Source of the DNA: Desulfocapsa sp.
Lineage (GTDB): Bacteria; Desulfobacterota; Desulfobulbia; Desulfobulbales; Desulfocapsaceae
Direction of reading: 5' to 3'
Assembly (NCBI GenBank): GCA_029934815.1
Contig: JAOZLM010000024.1
Coordinates: forward strand, 1 to 13,630
DNA: 13,630 bases
Each line of letters begins with the position of its first letter. Position 1 is the first letter of the stretch. Under the pieces are notes generated by a model. It saw nothing but the letters and a program-made list of their open reading frames with translations. It ran no database searches and was not told where the DNA came from. Positions 5,980 to 13,630 of this stretch are shown here, in pieces. A program made the position numbers and the translations under genes.

Positions 5980-8208
5980 ATGAAAGAAACAAATTCCATA
6001 ACTGTGGATGACACAACAACCAGAAAGGCAATGATCTCTTTATCTCTTGAGAATGCAACCCAAAATTGCATTCTCAATCAAGCCCTTGTCGGTGTCATCA
6101 CCATTATTTACTGGCCCATCAGCAACCAGACTCTTTTGCTTGGCTGGATGATTTTCATGAGTAGCGCCTTTGCATTTCGCCTGGCCGCACTCAAACTCCC
6201 TCAACTATCAAAAAACCAATCCCGTCGCTGGAGCCTGTATTTTTACACAACAATTACAAATGGAATGGGTTGGGGATTATGTGCCTTCTTTTTTTTCCCT
6301 ATTGAACACCCAAGCCTTCAATTGGCTCTATCTCTTGTGGTTACAGGAATTTCTGCTGCTGCCATGACCAGCCTATCCTCAACTTTTTTGCTTTTCAGGC
6401 TCTTCACAAGTTTTATTATGCTTGGCCTTTTCTTTCGTTTCCTGACTCTTGGCGGTTCTTCTTTCTACACCCTCGCAGTCGTCACGTTACTTTACCTGGG
6501 AATGATCATTACCTCTGCAAAGAAGATGAACAATACCCTGTACAACAATATTCTTCTCCAGCGAAAAAACGAGACAATGAACCAGGCCATGCGGCTGGAA
6601 ATAGAAAAACACCAGCAAACACAGGAGTATCTCAAAAAAGCCAATGATACCAAAAGCGAATTCCTGGCAAACATGAGCCACGAACTGCGTACTCCCATGA
6701 ATGGGATTTTGGGTATGAACGGCCTCCTCCTGGATACCGAATTATCCACTGAGCAGCTCCATTTTGCACAAACTGTCTCCACCAGTGCCAAAAACCTGCT
6801 CACTATAATTAACGACATTCTTGATTTTTCCAAAATTGAAGCAAACAAACTGCATCTTGAGGAAATTGATGTAGATATTCGCCTCCTTCTCGATGAGATA
6901 ATTGATATACTTGCCTTCAAAAGCAAAAAAAATGACATTGAATTTAATGTACTGGTGGAGCCTGATGTTCCAGCCGTGGTGACAGGAGATCCCACCCGTT
7001 TAAAACAGATACTGACCAACCTGCTGGGGAATGCCTTTAAATTTACTAAAAATGGTGAAATTTCAATACAGGTTGGGAGCATCAAACAGGATGCAAACCA
7101 TTGTCTCCTGCGATTTGAAGTGCACGACACAGGTATTGGAATTGACCAAAAAGGACATGAACAAATCTTTTCAGCGTTTTCTCAGGCGGATAGCAGTGTC
7201 ACCAGACAGTTCGGTGGTACAGGCCTTGGCCTTGCGATATCAAAAAGGCTCAGTCAATTGATGGGGGGTGAAATTGGCGTTGAAAGTGAACCGGGAAAAG
7301 GATCAACATTCTGGTTTACAGCCGACCTTCCGAAACCTGCCCCACAAACGGACACGACACACACTTCCGCCTATGACATCGACCTGAAAGGACTTAACAT
7401 ATTAGTAGTCGACGACAATCCGGTGAACCAAAAGCTCATCAGCATCATGCTTGACGAACAGCAGTGCCCCCATAGTATAGCTCAAAATGTTACACAAGGC
7501 CTTGAACTGATTCGACAGGCAGCAAGCACAAAGCAACTATTTCAAATAGCACTTCTCGATATTCATCTGCCCGATGGATCCGGTGTTGAACTGGGCGAGA
7601 CAATAATAAACGACCCACTCCTGAACTCTTGTTCCGTTGTGCTGATGTCTGCACATGGGAAAGCATGGAAAGAAAAGCAATTGCTCCAAAAGCAATTCTC
7701 AGCCTTCCTGCCAAAGCCCATCAAACGTCAAACACTTCTGGACACCATAGCGCTGGTAACCAGACAAGAAATACTCAAAAAAGAAAAATCGATAAAACTA
7801 CAACTCACCAAAGGAAGCTTAAGCAAATCACAACGACAGAAAATCACCATTCTTGTGGCTGAAGACAACGCAATAAACCAGCTGGTGGCAAAAAGTATCC
7901 TCAGCAAGCTTGATTTTCAGGTAGAGATTGCAGAAAACGGAGAACAAGCTGTTGCAATGCTCGGGAAGAAGAGCTACGACCTGATCATTATGGATTGCCA
8001 GATGCCGGAAATGGATGGTTATCAAGCGACCGAAGCTATCAGAAACTCTAAAGAACTACTGGAAAAAAGATCTGTTCCAATAATTGCAATGACCGCCAAT
8101 GCCATGACTGGAGATCGTGAAAAATGTTTATCCAGTGGCATGAATGACTATATCAGCAAACCGTTAGAACCTCAGGATTTATTAAATATGGTTGAAAAAT
8201 GGCTTTAG
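5980..8208 (+). CDS. Membrane-bound hybrid sensor histidine kinase with two receiver domains
   Basis: A 742-aa inner-membrane sensor. Residues about 34-178 hold some six hydrophobic segments with very short loops and no large periplasmic domain, so the signal is probably sensed within the membrane. A coiled linker (about 185-225) leads to the HisKA dimerisation helix with phospho-accepting H234 (NMSHELRTPMNG). The ATPase domain has an N-box around N351 and G-boxes DTGIG (383-387) and GGTGLGL (412-418). Two receivers follow. REC1 (about 472-595) has D478/D479, D527, S557 and K579; REC2 (about 621-742) has E628/D629, D672, T705 and K727. Both look able to accept phosphate. There is no HPt domain, so relay to a DNA-binding regulator would need a separate phosphotransferase. 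It is divergent from the NtrC-type regulator. The Shine-Dalgarno before ATG 5980 is weak. Confidence 0.93.
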   Translation: MKETNSITVDDTTTRKAMISLSLENATQNCILNQALVGVITIIYWPISNQTLLLGWMIFMSSAFAFRLAALKLPQLSKNQSRRWSLYFYTTITNGMGWGLCAFFFFPIEHPSLQLALSLVVTGISAAAMTSLSSTFLLFRLFTSFIMLGLFFRFLTLGGSSFYTLAVVTLLYLGMIITSAKKMNNTLYNNILLQRKNETMNQAMRLEIEKHQQTQEYLKKANDTKSEFLANMSHELRTPMNGILGMNGLLLDTELSTEQLHFAQTVSTSAKNLLTIINDILDFSKIEANKLHLEEIDVDIRLLLDEIIDILAFKSKKNDIEFNVLVEPDVPAVVTGDPTRLKQILTNLLGNAFKFTKNGEISIQVGSIKQDANHCLLRFEVHDTGIGIDQKGHEQIFSAFSQADSSVTRQFGGTGLGLAISKRLSQLMGGEIGVESEPGKGSTFWFTADLPKPAPQTDTTHTSAYDIDLKGLNILVVDDNPVNQKLISIMLDEQQCPHSIAQNVTQGLELIRQAASTKQLFQIALLDIHLPDGSGVELGETIINDPLLNSCSVVLMSAHGKAWKEKQLLQKQFSAFLPKPIKRQTLLDTIALVTRQEILKKEKSIKLQLTKGSLSKSQRQKITILVAEDNAINQLVAKSILSKLDFQVEIAENGEQAVAMLGKKSYDLIIMDCQMPEMDGYQATEAIRNSKELLEKRSVPIIAMTANAMTGDREKCLSSGMNDYISKPLEPQDLLNMVEKWL

Positions 8209-8255
8209 GCACCCTTTAGCCTGTATTTTTCGCCCCACATTTTCACTCCTTTAAA

Positions 8256-8284
8256 GCGATAGAGTAAAAAAAACGAACTATCGC
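8256..8284. repeat. Inverted repeat GCGATAG/CTATCGC
   Basis: A perfect 7-bp inverted repeat (8256-8262 and 8278-8284) flanks a 15-base A-rich centre, about 50 bases after the kinase stop and 130 before the secretion operon. It could form a weak hairpin ending the kinase transcript, but there is no clean T-run behind it. It could also be an operator for the operon. The rest of 8209-8413 holds no gene and no convincing sigma-70 promoter that I can defend. Confidence 0.4.
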
Positions 8285-8393
8285 AATGTTTTCCCTTCAA
8301 TTCTCTGTCTATTTTCGATACGATTTATTTACACTTATTAAGAATCACGGCAAACTTGCGTAAAAAGCACCTTTTAAACGTTTCAGCAGATTG

Positions 8394-8465
8394 CCTAATC
8401 GACAGGAGCAGCAGTGGCAGGGAAAAAACAAAAATCAAATATCCCCGCAAGTACCCTAATCGACA
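8394..8465 (+). repeat. Direct repeat CCTAATCGACA around the start of the secretion operon
   Basis: The 11-mer CCTAATCGACA occurs at 8394-8404 and again at 8455-8465, 61 bases apart. The first copy abuts the Shine-Dalgarno AGGAG (8404-8408) of the first ABC gene and the second lies inside its coding sequence. Coincidence is possible, but an 11-base identity over so short a distance is uncommon. Its function is unknown. Confidence 0.3.
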
Positions 8466-10126
8466 AAACCGGGAATAAATTTTACCTGATGCTGTCTACT
8501 CTTGTCATCAATCTGCTGGCTCTGGCCATGCCGATTATGATGTTGCAAACGTATGATCGTATCCTGCCAAGCCACGGTATTGGTACTCTTGTTCTCCTTA
8601 TTTCCGGCGTTCTTTGTGCTGTTACCCTTGAAGTTGGACTTCGGCTTGCAAGATCCTACCTGACAGGTTGGTCGGGAGCCGTTTTTGAGCATAAAACAGC
8701 TTGTGCTGCCATGGCCCACCTGCTCAATTCCGATGTCCAGAAGTTTGAGCAACAAGGAGCCGGTGCCTACATTCAAAAGATGGCGGCCATCAGCAGACTT
8801 CGCAGTTTTTATTCCGGTCAGGCACTTATGACCATGGTGGATCTGCCCTTTGTGTTAACATTCCTCTTCCTTATTGCCTATATTGGCGGCGACATTGTTT
8901 TTGTCCCCCTTACTCTTTTTTCTCTGTTTTGTATTATTTCCTGGATCGTTGGCATACGGCTCAAAAAAGAGGTCAAAGAACAGGATTTCAGCGATAAGAT
9001 TCGTTACAATTTTCTGATTGAAACCCTCACGGGTATTCATTCCATTAAAAGTCAGGGTCTCGAAAAATTCTTTTTCAGACGAAACGACCGTTTACAAAGC
9101 AGGATTTCTTCGGCTCATTTCCAGGTTGCGCTCTCCAATAACATAGCGCTTAGCTCCGGTATGCTTTTTGGGCAGATTATGACTGTTTCCGTAGTCTCTT
9201 TTGGGGCAATCAAGGTACTCAACGGGGATATGGGGACAGGTGGACTGGCGGCCTGCCTGCTTCTCTCAGGTCGGGTTATGCAGCCGGTACAGCGGGCGCT
9301 TGGCCTCTGGACTCGTTTCCAGAGTTTCTTTATTGACCGCCAGGAACTTGAGGATATTTTTGCTTTACCGATTTCCTCACACAGGGAAACTGAAGCTATG
9401 ATGCCTCCCACCGGTCTTGTGGCAATCAGAAATATGAGTTTTCGCTACTCAAAAGATGGGCCGGAAATTTTCAACAATATAAGTTTATCCCTGAAAACAG
9501 GGCAGTCCTTTTCTCTCATTGGGGCGCAGGGTTCAGGACGCAGTACCCTTCTGCACTTAATTGCAGGTCTCTACAAACCAATAAAAGGAAGCATCACCAT
9601 AGATGGAGCTGACCCCACAAAAGTCAATCCGGTGGCTCTTGCATCTCATATCGGATACCTCCCTGAAAAAGGAGCTATTTTCCAGGGTACTATTATGGAA
9701 AACCTTACTTTCTTTGGAACCATTCCGGAAAAAGACGCCATCACCGCTGCCACCCACCTTGGCGTAACAGAAGCTGTTGCGTTATTACCAAATGGTTTCA
9801 AAACCACTCTCAGTGATTCCGTAACAGATCCTTTACCACCAGGACTTAAACAGCGTATTGCCATTGCCCGGGCATTAGCTGCTCGTCCCAGAATTATCCT
9901 CTTTAACAATGCAGACAGAAGCCTTGATCGAAACGGCTATAATCTCGTTTTTAAAGTGCTTGGCCGGATCAAAAAAAATACCAGCCTGATTATTGTTTCT
10001 GATGATCGAAATATTCTGCGACTGGCAGATAAAGAGTTTTATATCGTTGATGGAAAGCTACAGGAAACGGCGCCTGTTGATTCAAAACGGTTCAGCGTTC
10101 TGCCATTCAGGGAGCTAAGAGCATGA
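8414..10126 (+). CDS. Type I secretion ABC protein with degenerate nucleotide-binding domain
   Basis: A 570-aa inner-membrane half-transporter of the LapB/PrtD type, expected to pump an unfolded protein through an HlyD/TolC channel. The exporter membrane domain spans about 22-310, with the typical VINLLALAMP...YDRILP start, and the ATPase domain about 335-555. The ATPase motifs are eroded. Walker A is GAQGSGRS (370-377, Lys to Arg at 376). The Q-loop is LPEKG (Gln to Glu at 418). The C-loop is LPPGL (474-478), though KQRIAIARAL after it is preserved. Walker B is ILFNN (both acids replaced by Asn, 498-499). The H-loop His is Asp530. It probably binds but does not hydrolyse ATP. It has no N-terminal C39-like domain. 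The start is GTG 8414, five bases after AGGAG. Its stop overlaps the next gene as ATGA, so the two are translationally coupled and probably dimerise. Confidence 0.9.
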   Translation: MAGKKQKSNIPASTLIDKTGNKFYLMLSTLVINLLALAMPIMMLQTYDRILPSHGIGTLVLLISGVLCAVTLEVGLRLARSYLTGWSGAVFEHKTACAAMAHLLNSDVQKFEQQGAGAYIQKMAAISRLRSFYSGQALMTMVDLPFVLTFLFLIAYIGGDIVFVPLTLFSLFCIISWIVGIRLKKEVKEQDFSDKIRYNFLIETLTGIHSIKSQGLEKFFFRRNDRLQSRISSAHFQVALSNNIALSSGMLFGQIMTVSVVSFGAIKVLNGDMGTGGLAACLLLSGRVMQPVQRALGLWTRFQSFFIDRQELEDIFALPISSHRETEAMMPPTGLVAIRNMSFRYSKDGPEIFNNISLSLKTGQSFSLIGAQGSGRSTLLHLIAGLYKPIKGSITIDGADPTKVNPVALASHIGYLPEKGAIFQGTIMENLTFFGTIPEKDAITAATHLGVTEAVALLPNGFKTTLSDSVTDPLPPGLKQRIAIARALAARPRIILFNNADRSLDRNGYNLVFKVLGRIKKNTSLIIVSDDRNILRLADKEFYIVDGKLQETAPVDSKRFSVLPFRELRA

Positions 10127-12306
10127 CCACAGCCTTCCTGAAAAAATCTGACAAACTGCAAAGCAGACTTGAGCCGTATGGCTGGCTTTCAAAAACCGGC
10201 TTGCCTTCACCATTTGCGTCCTGTGTAGCTCCTCTTCTCACAGCCCTTCAATGGAGCGGTGAAGTACATCAGATATGCGAATCGCTACCACACTATCCAG
10301 ACCAGATAGATCGTGTGGATTTTATCAATACCCTTGCAAACCTGAATTATCAGATACAGAGCACCACTGTTCACCTGAAGAGCTTTAACAAACGTCTTTC
10401 CCCATGTCTCATTGTCACCAATGAAGGATCAGATCTGGAAAGACCTTATGTACTGTTTACAGCTGAAAACAAAAGGATTTATGTCTTTGACGGCAATACG
10501 CAGCAGTGTGTTCCATTTTCAGAAATTGAAAAGAAAAACGGTACCATATACACTTTCAACGCAATAGACGAAGATGGGCTGGACAATCATAAGCTAACCC
10601 GGAAAGTACATGAAAAAGCCAGTCAGTGGGCACGATTTTTAGGAAAACGTTTTACTGCAATTCACATCCAGAATGCCACTTCAAGTTTTGTTATCAACCT
10701 GCTGGCTCTTGTCTCATCTCTCTTTGTTATGGCGGTGTATGACAAGGTGATTGGCAACAATGCCCCCGAAACTCTTTATTATCTTGCATCAGGTGCTATT
10801 CTGGCTATTCTTTTTGAATCCATGCTCCGCTATATCCGCGCCAGAAGTCTTGCTTTTTTTGGGGTGCGACTGGATGCAATAGTCACCCAATCTATTTTTG
10901 AGAGACTGCTCTATCTGCCACCAAGGGTTGTGGAAAGTTCTTCCATTCCGGCTCAGGTGGCTCGTTTAAAAGATTTTGATTCTGTGCGAAATTTTTTCTC
11001 AGGACCTGTGGGTATCAGTCTGGTCGAGCTTCCCTTCACTCTGATCTTTATTCTGACGATCTATTTTATCGGCGGTCCACTTGTACGTATCCCGCTCCTT
11101 CTTGCTTTTGCCTATATGATTCTTGGCCTGATTATGCTTCCTCGTATTCAGTCAAGTACCGAAGCAGGAGCCGTGGCCAGTGTAAAACGACAAACGCTGA
11201 TGGTTGAAACCATGCGCAAATTCAGGTCAATTCGCATCCATGGCGTTATGGATACCTGGCTTGAGCGCTACCGAAAACTCTCAGGCGTTTCTGCCTATAC
11301 TTCATTTAAAAGCTCACAGCAGACTGCCCTTGTGGAAGCCATTGCTTATGGACTTTCTGTGCTTGCAGGAATTACCACCCTCACCTATGGAATTTTTCTG
11401 GTCTGGGAACAACAGATAACAACCGGTGCACTAATCGCCACAATGATGCTGGTGTGGCGGGTCATTTCTCCCCTGCAATCGATCTGCAACTCCCTGGTTC
11501 GTATCCGCTATATTTTCAGAAGTGTCGGCCAGGTGCATAAGCTCATGCGTTCTGAACCTGAAAATTCTGCAAGCTTATCCGACACGCCTTTCACGGTAAA
11601 AGGGGATATCTCTTTTTCCGGTGTGGGGCTGCGTTATACAGCAGACAGGGCTGCAGTTTTTTCCGGAATGACACTTGATATTAAAGCCGGAGAAATTGTT
11701 GCTGTCACCGGACTGTCCGGTTCCGGAAAATCATCACTTCTAAAAGTGATTATAGGTCTCTATCCACCACAGATGGGAGCTGTGTTAATTGACGGGCTGG
11801 ATATCCGGCAGCGCGACCCAATAGCTCTCAGACGCAATATTGCCTATACTCCACAAAGCCCCGAACTCTTTCATGGTTCAATCGAACAAAATTTACGGAT
11901 GTGCAAACCGGATGCAACCATGGAAGAGCTCGAAGCATGTCTCCATACAGCTGGCGCTCTGGATGCTGTAAACGAATACAAAGATGGTATTGGGTATTTT
12001 ATAGGCGACTACAGATCTGAGCAACTCTCCTCTACCCTTCTTTACCAGCTCACCCTTGCCCGCACCTACTTACGAGACTCAACCATCATGCTCTTTGATG
12101 AAATGCCGGCAACCCTGCTTGGCAAACAAACCGGGTTATTTTTTCACGAGTTTTTGAAAGAAGTACGAGGGAAAAAGACAATACTTTACGTTTCCGACAG
12201 AGAAGAAGACATTTTACAAGCGGATAAACTGATCTACCTGACAGGAACCGGGCAAGTACTGACCGGTGAGCCGGCAGAACTGCTGGCCGCCCTGAAAAAC
12301 GAATAA
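10123..12306 (+). CDS. Type I secretion ABC protein with C39-like domain and active-type Walker motifs
   Basis: A 727-aa inner-membrane ABC exporter and the apparent partner of the preceding protein. Residues 1-155 form an N-terminal domain resembling the C39-peptidase-like domains of LapB/HlyB. No catalytic Cys/His pair is evident, so it is likely a substrate-docking rather than cleaving module. The membrane domain is about 185-465 (VINLLALVSSLFVMAVYDKV) and the ATPase domain about 490-720. Walker A GLSGSGKS (530-537, K536), Q-loop Q578 (YTPQSP) and Walker B MLFDE (656-660) are intact. The C-loop is LSSTL (635-639) instead of LSGGQ, and the H-loop His is Asp692. This subunit can bind and probably hydrolyse ATP only against a C-loop supplied by its partner. 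It starts at ATG 10123 within the 4-nt ATGA overlap, and the HlyD gene follows after 19 bases. Confidence 0.92.
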   Translation: MTTAFLKKSDKLQSRLEPYGWLSKTGLPSPFASCVAPLLTALQWSGEVHQICESLPHYPDQIDRVDFINTLANLNYQIQSTTVHLKSFNKRLSPCLIVTNEGSDLERPYVLFTAENKRIYVFDGNTQQCVPFSEIEKKNGTIYTFNAIDEDGLDNHKLTRKVHEKASQWARFLGKRFTAIHIQNATSSFVINLLALVSSLFVMAVYDKVIGNNAPETLYYLASGAILAILFESMLRYIRARSLAFFGVRLDAIVTQSIFERLLYLPPRVVESSSIPAQVARLKDFDSVRNFFSGPVGISLVELPFTLIFILTIYFIGGPLVRIPLLLAFAYMILGLIMLPRIQSSTEAGAVASVKRQTLMVETMRKFRSIRIHGVMDTWLERYRKLSGVSAYTSFKSSQQTALVEAIAYGLSVLAGITTLTYGIFLVWEQQITTGALIATMMLVWRVISPLQSICNSLVRIRYIFRSVGQVHKLMRSEPENSASLSDTPFTVKGDISFSGVGLRYTADRAAVFSGMTLDIKAGEIVAVTGLSGSGKSSLLKVIIGLYPPQMGAVLIDGLDIRQRDPIALRRNIAYTPQSPELFHGSIEQNLRMCKPDATMEELEACLHTAGALDAVNEYKDGIGYFIGDYRSEQLSSTLLYQLTLARTYLRDSTIMLFDEMPATLLGKQTGLFFHEFLKEVRGKKTILYVSDREEDILQADKLIYLTGTGQVLTGEPAELLAALKNE

Positions 12307-12325
12307 CCATAAACAACAAATCGCC

Positions 12326-13630
12326 ATGGGAAAAAAAGCAAAACAGGATCAGAATCGGCAGTTGAGACTTCTCGGGCTCACCGCAGTCCTTGAAGAAGCA
12401 ACGACTCCATATCTGGTACGAACATCGACCCTTATTATCTCCCTTGCCTTTATTTCTTTTCTTGTCTGGACAGGATTTGCCAAGATAAAAGAGGTGGCAA
12501 GAACCATTGGGGAAATCGTACCATCCGGCCACGTGCAGGTAATCCAGCATCTTGAGGGTGGCATGGTTGCAGAAATTCTAATTCAGGAAGATGAGCTTGT
12601 GAAAAAAGGGCAAATTCTTTTACGAATACGGGGAGAATCCATAAAAGCTGATCTCAGCCGTCTTGTTACCAGACAGAGTTATATTCGTGAAAGAGAAGAT
12701 CGCCTGAAAGGTTTTCTGGATTCAGAGCAGTCTGCCCAAAAAACAATTGAAGGAGAAGAGTACAACATACTCTCGGGAATGCTGGTAGCTCAACAGCATG
12801 AAAAAGAAGTGCTCAAAGAACAGATCATTCAGAAAAACGAGCAGATCCTCCTCTTAAAACAGGAGAAAAAAACGGTTCTTAAAAATCTGGAAATTGCCGA
12901 GCAATCGTTTAGCACTCAGAAAGAGCTTTATGAAGAACGCCTTGTTCCTCAGACAAACTACCTGAATGCATTGCAGGAAATAACAGCACGAAGAGGCCAA
13001 CTGGGCACCATGGATATTCAGATTACCCAGGCAGAAAACTCAGTGAAAGAATTTGAATGGCGGCTCCAGTCTCATAACAGTAAAAGCCGTGACGATATTC
13101 TGCAGCAACTTGGTCTTGTAAAAAATGAGATGGTTGAAAACAAGGCGCTCATTGCAAAACTTGAGACACAGATAAAACGTCTCGAGCTTCGATCTCCCAC
13201 CGATGGCATTGTGAAAGGACTTGAAATTCATACCATCGGTGGTGTCATTCCACCCGGTCAGCCATTAATGGAAATTGTGCCACTTAACGAGGAACTGCTT
13301 GCCGAGGTAAAAGTTTCCCCTGCTGATATTGGTCACGTTAAAAAGGGAGACCATGTAACCGTCAAAGTTACCACATTTGATTTCTCCAGGTACGGTTCCA
13401 TCAATGGCACCATTACCGGACTTTCTGCCACAACTTTTACAAATGAACAGGGAGCACCCTACTATAAAGGTGTTATCAAACTTGATAAACATTATGTCGG
13501 CGATAACCCGGAGATGAATAAAGTGCTGCCCGGGATGATCGTAAACGCCGACGTTATCACCGGTGAAAAGAGCTTGCTGGCATATCTGTTAAAACCAATT
13601 CATCGCTCTCTAAACTCAGCATTCATTGAA
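12326..13630 (+). CDS. HlyD/LapC-family type I secretion periplasmic adaptor (3' end cut by window)
   Basis: 435 residues are seen with no stop before the edge. The family is usually about 430-450 aa, so only a few residues should be missing. The adaptor links the ABC pair to an outer-membrane TolC-like pore. A short cytosolic N-terminus and one membrane segment (about 34-50) are followed by a lipoyl half-motif (QVIQHLEGGMVAEIL, about 71-85). A long periplasmic coiled-coil hairpin spans about 105-285. The second lipoyl half (LRSPTDGIVKGL, about 287-298) and a beta-barrel domain with the typical LPGMIVNADVITGEKS ending complete it. I chose ATG 12326, the first start after the upstream stop. 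No Shine-Dalgarno precedes it, so translation may depend on coupling to the ABC gene. The pore and substrate genes are expected to the right or elsewhere. Confidence 0.93.
   Translation, partial: MGKKAKQDQNRQLRLLGLTAVLEEATTPYLVRTSTLIISLAFISFLVWTGFAKIKEVARTIGEIVPSGHVQVIQHLEGGMVAEILIQEDELVKKGQILLRIRGESIKADLSRLVTRQSYIREREDRLKGFLDSEQSAQKTIEGEEYNILSGMLVAQQHEKEVLKEQIIQKNEQILLLKQEKKTVLKNLEIAEQSFSTQKELYEERLVPQTNYLNALQEITARRGQLGTMDIQITQAENSVKEFEWRLQSHNSKSRDDILQQLGLVKNEMVENKALIAKLETQIKRLELRSPTDGIVKGLEIHTIGGVIPPGQPLMEIVPLNEELLAEVKVSPADIGHVKKGDHVTVKVTTFDFSRYGSINGTITGLSATTFTNEQGAPYYKGVIKLDKHYVGDNPEMNKVLPGMIVNADVITGEKSLLAYLLKPIHRSLNSAFIE

Noticed and set aside
6492..7130. 212-codon minus-strand open frame opposite the hybrid kinase
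   Set aside because: It lies opposite the HisKA/ATPase region, whose motifs are clear on the plus strand. The translation is rich in Ser and Arg with no recognisable domain, typical of an antisense shadow.
12086..12550. 154-codon minus-strand open frame over the ABC/HlyD junction
   Set aside because: It overlaps the Walker B to C-terminal part of the ABC gene and the start of HlyD, both confident. Its sequence has no family features.
1..13630. CRISPR array, insertion sequence, integrase, tRNA or rRNA
   Set aside because: No regularly spaced repeats, transposase or integrase motifs, or structural RNA signatures were seen on either strand.

Overview
The window looks like chromosomal DNA of a Gram-negative bacterium. 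Three things point to a Desulfobulbales-type Desulfobacterota (sulfate reducer or sulfur disproportionator): the long HflX with a GNTxGLKxxQ N-terminus, a PilZ protein with an N-terminal zinc ribbon, and a small dual-CXXC protein behind pyrE. This is inference from family resemblance, without a database search. There is no rRNA, tRNA, CRISPR array, insertion sequence or phage gene.

Layout. Positions 1-448 (+) hold the 3' half of pyrE and a 56-aa dual-CXXC protein. Positions 449-759 are a non-coding leader with an extended -10 promoter and a perfect inverted repeat centred near -42. It precedes a zinc-ribbon/PilZ protein (760-1254, +) that keeps both c-di-GMP-binding motifs. Convergent to it, on the minus strand, lie the GTPase gene hflX and an upstream PLP aminotransferase gene. 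These two overlap by 4 nt, and hflX appears to start at a non-canonical ATA inside the sequence ATAG. Further right on the minus strand is an NtrC-type sigma-54 response regulator (4346-5704, GTG start). Divergent from it is a membrane-bound hybrid histidine kinase with two receiver domains (5980-8208, +). The two are plausible partners, but only position supports that.

Positions 8414-13630 (+) hold a type I secretion operon: a 570-aa ABC protein, a 727-aa ABC protein with an N-terminal C39-like domain (ATGA overlap), and an HlyD/LapC-type adaptor that runs off the right edge. The outer-membrane pore and the substrate are not in the window.

The most interesting signal is the ABC pair. The first subunit has lost the Walker A Lys, Q-loop Gln, both Walker B acids and the H-loop His, but keeps much of the region after the C-loop. 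The second keeps Walker A, Q-loop and Walker B but has lost LSGGQ. This complementary decay predicts an obligate heterodimer with one ATP site, whereas characterised type I secretion transporters such as HlyB and LapB are treated as homodimers. Second is the apparent AUA start of hflX, coupled to the aminotransferase stop.
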